A stretch of DNA of 64,000 nt from Parelaphostrongylus tenuis (GCA_019055375.1 JAHQIW010002266.1:62001-126000); one strand, 5' to 3'. Shown: positions 21,607 through 33,989, numbered from the stretch's first letter. The notes: generated by a model not told the origin, from the sequence alone. Made by a program: numbers and translations.

Positions 21607-22010
21607 AAGCAACATAACTAATCTCTATAGTATAAACCACCATTGTTCACGACCTGCCATCGTTCTGCAAGATTTCGAATCTGCTCGGAGTACCATTTCG
21701 GGTATCCTAAATCGAAATCTTGACATGCTTCTTCAAATTCAATGAATAATTCCAAGGCGACAGCTATTAAAAAAGTATTGCATTGATGAAAGAGGCCATA
21801 ATTGGATGTAGCAACGACGGAAATGTAGGTGAGTGCGAAGGAACTTCATCTCCGTCCAACTCTCCAAACTTGCCCTTGCTTTTCTTGGCAGTATACGGTT
21901 TGGTATCATTTTGCCGGAGTAAAACACGCTTTCGTCGGATCAATCTTAGATACTTCTCCACCAATTTGTCATAGGACGCGATACAACTATCCAGATTAAT
22001 GAGTTGAATA
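21607..22010 (-). pseudogene. Mariner transposase 3' fragment
   Basis: Minus-strand frames give YDKLVEKYLRLIRRKRVLL, then RQNDTKPYTAKK (second catalytic Asp region), a decayed third-Asp region, and YSEQIRNLAERWQVVNNGG at the C terminus. The N-terminal DNA-binding half is absent. Confidence 0.75.
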
Positions 22011-22559
22011 ATATATACAAAGCTATCAATAAAAGACGATACAAAGATATTGAAAAAAGGAAAATTAAAAGTTTCTCAGATCTTTTTGCCCAACTTAATA
22101 ATGACTGGCGTTATTTTTGGCTCACTGGCGAATTACTAGTCAACAGTCTTTTGCCAACTCACCAAGAAGTCCCAGATTTATTTATTGGACTTGTTTACTG
22201 ACAGAAGTATTTTACACGAGACGTTTATAGGAAAAAATATAGTACTACATCTTTTAGTGTCAAAATGAAGTACTTGCACGGGAATCTAAAGCCTCAACTG
22301 GTGAAACATTTGAAAAGTTTTTGATCAGGGCTGAGAAGGAATCCAAAGAATTTGATATCCATGGAAACGTTAGGTATGATCAAACATATATTGCATGGCA
22401 ACCCGGTGTTAGCTTGTTGAAACTACCAGAGATTAACTGGATATTATGTCGTACTTATGGGAGGTCATGAATGTTAACGAGAGCAAAAATCTCAAGAGCG
22501 GTTACTCATAATCTAAGATGAAAGATTAGGCACATACTGAATCGTTGTAGAATTGATGA

Positions 22560-23095
22560 CCAAAATCATATAAGAACAACTTCTGTAAACACTCGTTTCA
22601 AATCATCATGCCTCTGATGGAGGTGAAACCGCCGAAATGTTAGTCACAATAAAGATTCATAAAACCTCGGCAAGTTCTATCAATTAAAAGAATGATACTG
22701 GTCATCCACGCCAGGTTTAATGGAAGCCAGAATTCAAGAATTGCTTTCTTGCATGTCAGCTAATATTAATCCGGCTACAGCATGGATTGGCACTGGAGGG
22801 GTAAATATCGGTCGACAATCGTCCAGGAGCCGTTCTGAGTACTGGAGAACTGTCAAGTGATACTAGATCACATCAACATGGCTGGAGTCCTGCATATAAG
22901 GCTGTGGACACTACTTCAATTTAGAGTGATCGACCCTACTCTTTCTGCCTCGATACAACGTCCACGGTGGCCAACATCATGTGAAGAGAAATCACTATTG
23001 TACACTCGTTTCTGATCATCATGGCTCTGACGAAAGCAAAACTGCCGAAACGTAAGTCGTAATAAAGATCTATGAAAACATTATGTAAGCTTGAT
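22560..23095 (+). repeat. Tandem repeat unit with hammerhead-like cores
   Basis: Two copies, about 413 bases apart, share CACTCGTTTC, ATCATCATG, a CTGA(T/C)G core, GCCGAAA, and AATAAAGAT further on. The second copy has well-paired helix I. The spacing suggests a tandem unit of about 413 bases, though the interiors have diverged. Confidence 0.5.
23021..23060 (+). ncRNA. Hammerhead-like motif (tentative)
   Basis: Helix I AUGGCU/AGUCGU pairs over six positions, then CUGACGA and CCGAAAC follow in the right order. Helix II would need an unpaired extra A and has mismatches, and helix III is reduced to two pairs with no loop, so at best it would act as a dimer. The copy at 22608-22647 is more decayed. 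Confidence 0.35.
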
Positions 23096-23512
23096 CAGCA
23101 AAAGAAAGTATAGAATTTTCAAGCTTATTGTATTTGATAACATGTAATCAATTTTCAACAGATGTGCAGCTATTGGTCATCAAACATGCGAATAAGACTA
23201 TGTTGTTTGAGAAAGAATAGGAAAAATCAAAGGAGTTCTACTCAGCTGCCAAAAAGTAACGTCCACAGAAATCCCAGCTAGCATATATAATTAGGCTTAT
23301 TGGATGTCAACAAAATGTATGAGCTAATATGCGTGTCTCTAAGTTAAGTTAAAGCTTCTAAGTCTGCAAGTCCAGTGAAGACTTTAACGATTTGTGTATT
23401 ATTAATTACATTAAGTTGCTTCCCAAGAAATTTCTGGCATCAAAGAAACCTATTAGAATAAAAATTAATGTAGAACGCCATCTCCACATTATTGAAAGCT
23501 TCTTGATAGTAG

Positions 23513-24175
23513 ATTGTGTAAAAAGTTCGTGCTGTTTCGGTCATATAAAATGACTTTACCAGCAAAATTGCATGATTTGATATTTGTCAACTTCGCATTA
23601 CCTTGCGAATATTTTGCTATACAATCTCTTCATACTTGCTTTAGGACGGAGCTGTCTTGTTAACAAATTCGTTTGTTAATCATATACGAAAGGCGCATAG
23701 GAGGAAATGCTAGTGAAGCGGCGCGCAAGATTAATGAAGTTTAATTAATTTGATTAATTGATTATTAATGAAGTTTGGAACGATGATACTGTTGCAGAAA
23801 AGACGCATTCTGGGTTTCAGACAATTTAACTCACTTTGACTTCCTCCAGACCTTACCAGTCCATAAAGAACGTTGGCGATGGTCTTGAAGGAGCAGTCGA
23901 ACTCCTCGGCTAACATTTGATATGTCAGTGAGGGATTCTTTCTACCACCTCAAAAACAACTCGATTGCTAACTTCCTGTGGACGACCCAAGCGCGACTGA
24001 TCCTCCAGATTGTTCTCTCTAGCGTTGAATTTCGCAAACCACTCTCTAGCTTCCCTTTTCTACAACCATGTCATCGCACGAGCTCCAACAATTATAAGAG
24101 TCCCTTCCCTAGCATTTTTCCCTACAAGAGGGCACAAACTTTACCCACAACCTATTATTAGGTAACGGAGTTGGA
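23513..24175. repeat. Palindrome of two facing mariner 5' ends (copy 2)
   Basis: The left part (plus strand) has an AAAAAGTTCGTGCTG-type terminus and then GGNASEAARKINE and WNDDTVAEKT of the transposase N terminus. The right part (minus strand) encodes AREWFAKFNARENNLEDQ, RLGRPQEVSNRVVFEVVE and LAEEFDCSFKTIANVLYGL, the bipartite DNA-binding region, with stops. The two meet tail to tail near 23815; no catalytic domain is present. Confidence 0.7.
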
Positions 24176-25425
24176 GTCATAAATCGGCTAATTTCCCCCA
24201 CACATTCATAGCCAATCCATTCTGTGAGCGGAAACAGACAATATTTTTGCCAGCTGACCATCAGCAATTGTATTTTCACTCATTGATTTCTTCGTTGTTA
24301 CCAGAGGGATTTTTAGCAAAACACCATGGTGCATTTGCTCATGGTCGGGCATGTACTACTATAATCATATTCATATAGTGAGGGAGGTGACGTATGGAAT
24401 GAACGTATGAAATGATTAAGGATAAAACTCTCAGCGTTGATCAATCCTTGAAGGATGGGCCATTGCATTCGTTTTCAATTTTTAACATCGTTTGAGGTGA
24501 TTGAATCATCCGGCCTTTACAATGACTCGCGGTGGCCTCCCGCTGTACGAGTCAGTGATTGAATATATATGAGTGAATAAATGTCCTTGACGACGTTAGG
24601 TTTGTCTGCGACATCTCGTGTGGTCTCGAAAAGATCAGTTTCGATTAGTGTTTCAAATTGGTTCTTTTTTGGCAATCCTCAACTTCAAAGCTCTCGTCTC
24701 CTCCACAAAACTTCCTAAACAACTAGTGCACTGTACGATCGTCAGCAGCTCCTGGACCAAATGCGTTGTTGATGTAGCGAGTTGTTTTTGCTGCTTTTAT
24801 CATCCACATTGAACTCGCATAAGAAAATCGCTCGAATTTGCTTCTTGCCTAATATCTTTTGTGTAGAATAAGAAAAATATAAAATAAACAGGAAATAACA
24901 TGTTACTGACAATAAAACACAAAACGAAACATTCGCATTAAAGTGATGTAAAACATAACCACATCCATTAGAAGATATTCTGATATGTATTCATTTGAAA
25001 TTCACGATGAGAAACCGCAACCACTTTTGCTTCATCCTTACACAAAGTGTGCGTCTTGATTCACACGGTTTTCAGTACAGTATTATCCCTAATCGTTTGT
25101 TTTCATGGCGAAAATTACTCCTGTAATTCAGTGTAGTTTAAAAATCGACCTCGCTAAACACGCTGAGGACCATGTGGGACGTTTCGTGACGTCAAATCTC
25201 TTCATTTACTGTAATGACGGTGTCGCACCCCCGTGAGAAAGGTGGCGTATCTTGTGAGAAGGTAGACTCCAGACAGTATAATGGATGAGGGGAAACGAAC
25301 CGATGGTTCTGAGAGAGCATTTCATCATGAAATGATGGAATTTATTGAAAAACCATTTGAAGAGATTTTCTCGGCGAAGAAAACATTCATATCTTCCATA
25401 TTTTATTCACATTTCTTATGTTTCA
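24176..25425. other. Intergenic with one dispersed repeat block
   Basis: About 24430-24560 matches 51420-51580: TTTTCAATTTTTAA, GAGGTGATTGAAT and GTGGCCTCCCGCTG/ATGGCCTCTCTCTG with GAGTCAGTG. Otherwise nothing is recognised. Confidence 0.45.
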
Positions 25426-25429
25426 ACAC

Positions 25430-26145
25430 AAGACTACATCGCTAAATGATAATATTATGAAAATGACTATGATAGTGGTAATGATCATGCTTCCGATAAT
25501 GCTAATGGTAACAAAAGTGATAATAATCGCCACCCTTACAAGCTGTCTGTGAGATGTGATAAGGGAACTTACACAGTGCATTCCATTCAAAGCAAAGGCA
25601 TTGCATTGACCAACAGTCGAATTTGTAGGTGATAAAACGAATCATAATTTTATTCGTTAATGATTGTGATAATATAAATGGTAGTGATAGTGAGAATTAT
25701 AGATATAACGATAGTGAAAGTGATAGTGATGAAGATGACAATAATGATAATGATAGAGATTAGTGATGATAGTGGTATGGATGATAATGATAGTGATTAG
25801 TGAGGACGATGATCGTGATAATGGTAGCGGTAATGATAACGATGACAATGATGATAGTGATATCGATAGTGGTGATAGTGATAGTGGTGATATGGATTAG
25901 TGATAACGATGATGATGATAATGAAGATAGTGTTAGTGACAATGGTGATAGTGGCAGCGGTGACAGCGGTATGGATGGTAGCGATAGTGATCAGTGGTAA
26001 CGATGATGGTGACAGTGATAGTGATAATGATAACAGTGATAATCATGATAGTGGTGGCGAGTATAGGGGTAATTATAACATTGATAATGGTGATGCTGGT
26101 AATTATGATGGTGACAATGATAGTGGTAGTGATAATGATAGTATT
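25430..26145. repeat. GATA/GAT-rich minisatellite
   Basis: Irregular tandem 6- and 9-base units of the type GATAGT, GATAAT, GATGAT and GGTGATAGT. Densest at 25640-26145. Frames on both strands are Asp/Ser/Asn- or Ile/Thr/His-rich and are artefacts of the repeat. Confidence 0.9.
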
Positions 26146-27469
26146 TGGAGCACAGCTCAAATGAGAAAGCTCACTTGACAAGCCTTTGTTCACAGAACGT
26201 CTAATAATGATACGGATTGTCCGTTGACACAATTCCAAGAACCCACCATAGAATAAACCCGGCGTTGATTGAATAATATCGCATTTTTCTACTCAGCGGA
26301 CACGAGTATGTTGACAGACTCTTTATTCAGTACAAATAGGCAATACACTATACAGTTGCAGTGGCCGACATTTCGGCAGTTTTCAACTTCTTCCGAGTTT
26401 GCAAGAGTCAGACTGACAAGCATTCTACTCAGTCATACATCTTTGTTACCAAAAGATAAGATTTAGTACGTAAGCTCCAGAAGCTACAATGCCTATCTAT
26501 CCTTTGTACTAAATGAATAGTTTGTTAACAACCTCGAATCTTCTGAATAAGAAAATTACGGACTTGCCTATTGGTAATTATTTTCAAGGAGACATCGAGC
26601 TGTGATTATGTTAGGATACGTGTAATAGGAAAACGTCATAACAATTTCCTAAATGCTTTTGTCGTTTCGTTCCCTGTCGATCAGGAGTCAGTAAAAAATG
26701 CTAACGCGCAAACTGCAACCTAGTTACGTTTAAAAAACGAATAATGGTGAAACACAAAAGAACGGCAGCGGAAACCGCTAAGTTGAACTATCAAAATTGG
26801 AGGGATAGACTTACCGACAAAGAAGCACATGAAGAATAAAACACCTGAGTTTCAGTGTTAACTACTTGTGGACGGAAATTTATGCTAACATTAGTTACGC
26901 ATGACTGCCGGCACCGCGGACCTCCCTCACTAAAGGATCCCGCCCCGGTTAGTCGCGAGGGCACGTGGCGCGTCTCCACGTGATATAGGAGAATAAACGC
27001 GAACAAAAGCGACCGTGTGTTTCCCAAAGACGCAAGTGGATTCAGAGGACGAGTTCCTGTTTTTGTAGCGCCGACCTAACAAAATTCTATTTCTACGAGT
27101 CAAGTCGGCTAAAAGCGTGCAATTAAGCGGCTGGGAAGTACATGGAGGCGGTTAGGAGCCGCCTCCAACGAATGAGCTCCTCACCCTCCTCCGAGAGAGA
27201 CTGGCAAGCTACTCGAGAGTACCCAGCCCCCACGTTTAGAGCCTGGCAAGCTAGACGTTGGGTATCAAAATGCCAAAAATAATAAAAAATATGGGCCTCA
27301 TTCCCCTGATCCCGAAAGAGTCCCTGGTAGGGCAGCACCAGGTAGAACGAGTACGGAGAAGCTGCCCAAATCTCAGGACCAAACTAGGCTGCTCAGATCG
27401 GAACGGACAAAGATGACAATCTGAACCGACAATGCATGAACCCTTGCTCACGAATCCGCTATAGGAAAT

Positions 27470-28340
27470 CTATTGAATTTAGCAAGAAGGATAAGGTACA
27501 ACGTCACTGGCCTGGCTGAGACGAGAAGACGCCATCCTTTTCACGTTGTTTATGACATCAGAAAAGAACTGTTCCTTGGAACATGCGGTAACAGAGGTGT
27601 CGGCGGCGTTGGCGTCCTCGTCAAAACGAATTTGACCGTGAACATCGATTCATTCGAACAGCTAATAACCCGTATCGGACGATTACGGTTGAAACGATGT
27701 GGATCTATGCCGGCTTTGACCATCTTTGTTGCTTATGCACCAACATCAAGCTATGACGAACCCAAAGTCAAAGTGTTCTATATCGACCTCGGAAAAATCC
27801 TTCAGAGAAGATCATACATTCTTTGAGGTCATTGTCAAAAGTTTCAATGCAAAAATTGGACCTAGAAGAACACCTGAGGAACGTGACATTGAGACCCATA
27901 GACTAGAATAGAATGAACAGCGTGAGAGGCTATCTAAATTTATCATGACGACTCAAACCATCCATGGTAACTCACAATTCCAACCTCATTCTCAGCGATG
28001 GACGTGGGAGTCTCCAATGAAGAGTGCTATAAAGAGATAGACCACATCTTAATTAATCAAGGTTTTGCCTGACCGATGTCGCTGCTGTTTCCAAGTTTCA
28101 CTCGGGATCAGACCATCGCCTCTTTCGCGCAACGTTCCGTTTTTCTCGGAGAGGAGAGAAAGCCGCTAACTCCGAACAACGAAGTCCCAGAACTACCATA
28201 AACTGGGATGTATTCCAATCATTAGTCGGCTCATGAGAAGATACCGTTGTTGACAACATCGACGAAGAATAAGATCGGCTCGTTGAATGTCTTCGTTGAA
28301 TGTTAAATTTTTAGCGCTATGAAAGCCGAGAGTCCTAAGG
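27470..28340 (+). pseudogene. RTE-A endonuclease domain
   Basis: Frames give GLAETRRRHPFHVVYD, GNRGVGGVGVLVKTN, FVAYAPTSSYDE, SFNAKIGPRRTPEE and MTTQTIHGNSQFQ, the conserved blocks of the RTE exonuclease-endonuclease-phosphatase domain that nicks target DNA. The usual GDFNAK block is present as KSFNAK, so a catalytic Asp is lost. At least three frameshifts break it. Confidence 0.8.
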
Positions 28341-29136
28341 TCACGAGGAGACGCTTGTTACCGCAGACACTCGAGCTGATATGTCAACGTGGAATTGCTT
28401 GGGCTAAAGGCAACCGAAACCTTACATCCGAACTTGCGAAACGCTGTAGAGTAGTGATAAAAGAAGACCTTAAAAAGAGATGAGCAGCAGTTATGACAGA
28501 AGCTGCAAAAGCTGGGACGAGCATTTGCAAAGCCCAGCGAGGCTTCGCCAATTATGAAACCAAGATGATTGCATTCCAATGCCCTGACGATACACTTACA
28601 CCTTCCAGAAGGGCTATGGAGAAAATCGTCCAGCAGTACTTCTTGGATCTCTTCGTTAGCCACGTCCTCTTACCGCCATTGAAATTGAAAGAAGATGAAT
28701 CAGTCGTTCTACACGTCCTCTCTTCTGAAATCCGACATGCTATATCGTTAGTGAAGAACAGAACAACAGTTCCAGACAGGATTAGACAGAGCACCCGAAG
28801 AACTTACCGCCAGTTTTCATCAGCACCCTGCTCGACTCTTCACTCGCTACCTGTCAGAATGCAAGATCTCTTTCAATGGAAAGCCAGAAAGACCGTATTG
28901 TTGTTTAAAAGGGACGAAATAGGCAATTATCGCCCAATCTGTTTGCTGTCCGTTGCCTATAAACTCTTTACTCGAGTCATCCTAAACAGGATTGACAGAA
29001 CACTGGACGAAGGACAGCCATGCGAACAAGTAGGGTTCCGAAGAGGATATAGTACCATAGACCACATACACAAGTTTACACAACTCATTGAAATTCCAAA
29101 AACAATGCTTTAAGCCTAAACGAGGTTGGTACGCCA

Positions 29137-29185
29137 GGGTCATACACCGGTGTTTCGGAGGTTTCGGCCTCCTCGTCAGCGATCC
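29137..29185 (-). ncRNA. Hammerhead ribozyme, core intact
   Basis: Minus strand: CUGACGA, helix II GGAGG/CCUCC with loop CCGAAA, GAA, helix III within ACACCGGUGU, A at the cleavage base, then UGACCC. Helix I (GGAUCG/UGACCC) has one A-C mismatch. Confidence 0.8.
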
Positions 29186-29403
29186 CCGCCCCACATTGAG
29201 CCCTGCACTGTAGCAAGGAGGGAGCCGTACGTGGTGATGGCACAGTGTACAAAGACACTGGTCCATCACCACCTCTCAGTCGATGGATTTTGGCTGCTAG
29301 ATCAAAGTTGATTCATCAGATCGACTGTTTTTGAAACTTCGCAAAAAACATTCAAAATAATTCAAAAAAGAATGCTTTAAGCCTAAACGAGGTTGGTACG
29401 CCA

Positions 29404-29452
29404 GGGTCATACACCGGTGTTTCGGAGGTTTCAGCCTCCTCGTCAGTGACCC
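29404..29452 (-). ncRNA. Hammerhead ribozyme, complete and fully paired
   Basis: Minus strand: helix I GGGUCA/UGACCC, CUGACGA, helix II GGAGG/CCUCC with loop CUGAAA, GAA, helix III within ACACCGGUGU, cleavage base A at 29410. All invariant core bases are present. Predicted cleavage lies between 29410 and 29409. With the motif at 29137 it bounds a monomer of 267 bases. Confidence 0.87.
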
Positions 29453-29654
29453 CCGCCTTAAAGTATTCTTTTTGAAATTATTTTGAATGTTTTTTGCGAG
29501 GTTTCTAAACAGTCGCGATCTGATGAATCAATTTCGATCCAACAGCCAAAATCCATCGACTGAGAGGTGGTGATGGACCAGTGTCTTTGTACACTGGTGC
29601 CGTCACCACATACGCCTCCCTCCTTGCTATAGTGCAGGGCTTAATGTGGGGCGG

Positions 29655-29703
29655 GGGTCATTGACGAGGAGGCCGAAACCTCCGAAACACCGGTGTATAA
29701 TCC
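29655..29703 (+). ncRNA. Hammerhead ribozyme motif, inverted arm (C3 mutated)
   Basis: Plus strand: GGGUCA, then UUGACGA where the core needs CUGACGA, helix II GGAGG/CCUCC, GAA, ACACCGGUGU, A, then UAAUCC. The first core base is U, and helix I is weakened, so it is probably inactive. Confidence 0.75.
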
Positions 29704-30975
29704 TGGCGAACCGACCTCGTTTAGGCTTAAAGCATTCTTTTTTAGAATTAATTTGAATGTTTTTTGCGAGGTTTCAAAAACAGTCTATCTGATGACTCAT
29801 TGAAATTTTACGAGATTACAAACAACCACTCTGTCTCACGTTCATCGATCTATAAAAAGTCTTTGATTCAGTGGAAACAGAAGCGGTTATAGAGGCTCTG
29901 GATAACCAGGGCGTCCCTACTCGGTGCATAATGATCCTTCATGAGCTTTATAAAGATTTCAAGACCAAAATATCTCCATTCTGCAACAGTATCATCATCG
30001 ACGTAAGAAGAGGGGTTCGACAAGGCGATACAATTTTGCTAAAACCATTTACTACCACCCTACAAAACGTCATGCGAACATCAGAATAGAACGAAATGGG
30101 AGTGAAAATTGACGGTTGACAATTAAACCATCTTCGCTTTGCTGACGATATCGTTCTCATAACACCAAACGTCAGTCAAGCGGAACGAATGTTACCGTTT
30201 TCGATAACGCCTGTGGAAAGATTGATCTTCGATCGTATCTAACGAAAACAGAGTTCATGAGGAACGGTGGGTTTTTGAACGCCCCATTCACGTTCAACGG
30301 AACGAAAATCTCCGAATGCTCCAGTTACGTCTATCTAGGTCGCGAAATCAACATGATGAACGACCTAACTCCAGAGTTGAGCAGGAGACAACGAGTGCCT
30401 TCGTTTAGGAGTATCGAAGATGTAGTAAAGAGGACAAAGAACATCCGAATTCGTGTCCACCTTTTCGACTAAACCATTATCCCTGTCCTAACGGATGCAG
30501 CAGGAATCTGGTCGCTATGTAAGCAGGATGAAAGATCACTTGGCGCTATTGAACACGCAGCCAAAAGGTTGATGATGGGAGTATACTATATTCGCAAATA
30601 AGAGAAAGGATCCGAAGTTCCGACTTGCGTCAACGATCGAAAATTAGAGACGCCGTTCTGTACGCCAGGATATCGAAAATAAGGTGGGCCGGACCCGTAA
30701 TGCGATTAAGCGACAACCGATGGACGAGTGCCGTTACCGACTGGATTCCTCGGTACATCAAGCAGTCTACAGAAAGACCACCAACTCGTGGCCCGATTTC
30801 TTCACGAAAGCCATAGAAGAAAGATATAATGCTCAGCGAATCCCTAGAGCGAGGAGGACCCACTGTGCTACTCTCATGCAATAGGAAAAAACGAAAGTGT
30901 TGCTGATACTTTGCTCGAGCCTCTCGATGATCAACGAGAAGACAGGTGTTACAGGTGAGTGCCGGCATTTTTTTA

Positions 30976-33900
30976 TTGATGTGGTGTGCTCCAGCAGGTG
31001 GGCACGTCACGACAAAAGAAATATTGAACTCTTTGTTCCTTACGTTATGTATTTTGCATGGTAATACGATACTGTATTTTGTCTGTAAATAGCTGATATT
31101 ATTTTTCAACCAATTTTTCATATTTATTTTCATATATGCCAAATTGTTAAGACTCATTGATGATGGCAAAATTTTCAAACTAGAGAGTCTTTTGAAAATT
31201 GTAATTATTTGAAAACGTGGGCTCGTCCTGTGGCGTACGTAGTCATCTGAAGAAAATAGGCGCACGTCACATGCTGGAGCGTGATTTCCGCAATGTTATA
31301 GAAATGAATTTTACATTTTTCTTACTCAAGGAAAACTACGAAGGAGAAGGAAGCTTATGATGGGCGTACGGCCCTATGAAAAAGCAATGCACTCCCATAG
31401 TGTGATTATCAGAGAAAGAGCGCTGACAAAAAGGATCAAAATCGTTCGGTACACCGCGATCCAATTTCTGATCGCCGATTGCTGAGCTATGTATCGGTTG
31501 ATTTGTACCAACATTTGCTAGGAGAAAAAAAATTGCAAAAAAGAAATTTGAAAAGTAAAATAAGTGTGAAATGAAAAGATGGCACTTATTTAGCAAAATT
31601 CAGGTATTAAAGTGCCAATTTCGTAGTCAAACAATGAAATACCTCCGATGAAACTTCTGTAGAGATGAAATCAATTGTAAAACGGCTATATGTCAAATAA
31701 TCTCTTATACTTCAACGAGAAAATTATATCGTCGTGAAAGCAAACATATTTCCAGCCAATAAATATTGCTTTTCCTAAATTAAAATATAGGGTTTGTAGT
31801 CAATCAATGGTTTAAAAAACACTGATCCTGAAACTGAGCGTCGTTTGTGAAAAAGACTTTCATGGTACATTCTGGCATCGAAAAGAATGTTACGTTTTGC
31901 TTTCGAAGTAATTTTCTCGTTGTTACAATTACACAAGGGATTCGTTGGCACATTCATGGTAAAATCTTGATTCTAAGAAAACTCGACTCTAGGATTATAC
32001 TATTATGGCGGAGACTTGTAGTAAAACATTTTTAGTCAAAGAAGCGTAGTAGCCCTGAAAATCTCTACTTTTCATGATTTTCTGGAGTGCATCGCGTTAT
32101 GTGCAGAGAGCTTATGATCCGACTTTTTTTTTACCATACATAGCTTTTCACTAGACAATTGATAATCATTTTATAGCTCAGGAAATAGAAACTTCGGTAC
32201 TCAGCCTAGTTTGTAGATAAGCTTTCTAAGTGCGCAATACCATGCGGAGAAAATACGCGTCTTCTTAGGGTAGTTAAGTTCATGTTTGAACTTCACAGGT
32301 GATAAGTAACATCATCGCAGCAAAAAGATGGAATGTTGAAGATAAAACAGGAATATTCTTAGTAATAAAGCGTATAAGCAAATCGCTTTTTTTTTGGTAG
32401 AAAATCGACACCTATGGAAAATGAATATAGTTGGAACTCTTATTGCGTATTCTGGTCGTTTATTTTTCATTCTTTTAATTGCCTTCCATAGTTGTCTGTT
32501 TTACAATCAACTCACTATGATAAATTCTGGGTAATGTATGGAATCAGAGGTCATCAAAACTGACTTGAAAATGGTGACACTTTTTTTTTCTCTTTCCAAA
32601 CTCCACTAAATTTCATTATCGCATGGATATCATCCATCTAAACGAATTCATGAGAACCCTTCTTGTTCTCATAGCTCCTTTTGGCACAAATTTTTTCTGA
32701 ACGCTTGAAGATTGAGATGATGTAGTGCTGCTAAGATTAAGTAAATTGTACGATAGCTCCCAATATTATTCAGAATTTCTTATTGTAGCTGCAGCAATAT
32801 GATACTGCTAGAAATACATCGTTTGGATAAGCTACAAATCAAAGAAGGTTTTCAAATCTTAGACAGTGCACTGATAAGCGCTAGAGGTATCTTTCCTATT
32901 TCCGAGTCCGTTAAAATCGATACCAAATGCTGTGTAACTTTTTACTGACGAAACAGCCTCATTTAGGCTATGAAGGATAACAGTTATTCACTCTTTTTGA
33001 GCTTTGGTTTTCGTATTTCAGTCCAGAGCTAGTAGATAAACAATTCGCTCTATGGTTTTCGGATCCCAATTCCTGTTGCAGATTATCATATCACCCTCAA
33101 CAGCCAAGTTCTAAAATATCCTCCTTCTTGGCTTTTCCTGCCTCTTTGGAATTTTGGAGACATATTCCTCTTCACAGCTTTCAAGTTTCCCCTCTTTTTA
33201 GCATCATGAAAAGTGTTAGATTCAGCTCTGTTATGGACGAAGGCATCGCATTAAAAATCGGCAACAAAAAATTGTTGAATTTTCAATGCATATAGAAAAG
33301 TTTCCTTGACTTTATCACTTACCCAAGATTTCTGAAAGAAAGAAAGCACAAAATAAGAACCTGCAAGAAAGATATGCTGAGCTATTGGATCCCAGTTGTT
33401 TCACTTCAATGTTACCAAAAAAAACGATGCAGGCAGATGTGAATTTGAATATATATCTCAAAGCTCTTCCTTCCAATAGACCCTCTCATGTTGAACTGGG
33501 TCTTCTGTCTCTTCGTTCACTTCCTTTGCGAAGCCCACGAGGAGCAATCCACACCGTCGACAAGACATTTAAAAGGCTCGCAGATCCTTGAAATAGAAAA
33601 AAAATTCCAGAGGCTCGCTATTCTTTGTCGTCAAAGCAACGGCTGTCTATAACGCAGCTCAGCAACTTCGTCGAACGCCAAAAATTCACTACTTTTTCAA
33701 AATTTAGTCTTGCAGAAAAAACGTTCATGCGAAAGTCAACAAAATTTCAACGTGTATTCCTTACAGTGGTAAGTCTCAGGTTGCTAAGCTTTATCAAAAA
33801 GGTCAAATTGGCATACTATCAAATCATTGAAACTTGAGGTTAGAGTTGTCATTCATAACTCTGTCAAATGTTATTTATCAACTTCCATTGTTACGGTCAT

Positions 33901-33989
33901 GAAGATGCATAATTGAATGGATTGCATGTAAGTTTTACTCCTCCATATTTTGGCGAACACAAACCGTCGAAATACATATTATAATTAAT
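30976..33989. other. Intergenic, no gene called
   Basis: The minus frame 31336-31596 opens with a hydrophobic stretch but has no partner exon. Plus-strand frames at 33385-33591 and 33625-33837 have faint coding character and a donor-like GTAAGT at 33771, but no recognisable family. I do not call any of these. Confidence 0.4.

Larger units (their letters stand above)
29096..29794. mobile_element. Palindromic hammerhead foldback element, family 3
   Basis: Inserted in the RTE-A reverse transcriptase and flanked by 13-bp direct repeats ACTCATTGAAATT (29083-29095 and 29795-29807). It contains a unit of about 267 bp (29105-29371), the start of a second direct copy (29372-29457), then an inverted copy that is circularly permuted. 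Each copy has a hammerhead motif. No coding capacity. Confidence 0.85.
28370..30960 (+). pseudogene. RTE-A reverse transcriptase, split by a foldback insertion
   Basis: Before the insertion: GNYRPICLLSVAYKLFTRV, ILNRIDRTLDEGQPCEQVGF and STIDHIHKFTQLIE. After it: VFDSVETEAVIEALDNQG, GVRQGD, then LRFADDIVLITPNVSQAE with the F-A-D-D catalytic box near 30135. Thumb and connection sequence continues with ISECSSYVYLGREINMMN and RWAGPVMRLSDNRWTSAV. Stops and shifts throughout. The sequence on either side joins cleanly once the insertion and one 13-bp direct repeat are set aside. Confidence 0.85.
26920..30975 (+). mobile_element. RTE-type non-LTR retrotransposon (family A), broken
   Basis: A GC-richer island. 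The 5' leader is at about 26920-27470, then an apurinic-type endonuclease, then a reverse transcriptase, with decayed C-terminal sequence to about 30960. Many frameshifts and stops show it is dead. A 699-bp foldback element interrupts the reverse transcriptase at 29096-29794. The same family is present as an antisense fragment at 58580-59480. Confidence 0.85.

Noticed and set aside
25657..26238. Long open frames on both strands in 25.6-26.2 kb
   Set aside because: They follow the GAT-rich minisatellite and translate to low-complexity Asp/Ser/Asn or Ile/Thr/His runs; no splice sites or family.
26340..26440. Minus-strand hammerhead-like sequence (GCCGAAAUGUCGGCC)
   Set aside because: The first core box reads CGGAAGA and only a short helix I could be drawn; it may be a decayed relative of the 22.6 kb family but does not stand alone.
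31336..31596. Signal-peptide-like frame of 86 codons
   Set aside because: A good acceptor (CTCCTAG) lies inside the frame and another frame there is equally open and hydrophobic; without a partner exon neither can be chosen.
33120..33840. Possible plus-strand gene in 33.1-33.8 kb
   Set aside because: Some frames look protein-like and a GTAAGT donor exists, but exons do not join in phase and no family is recognisable.
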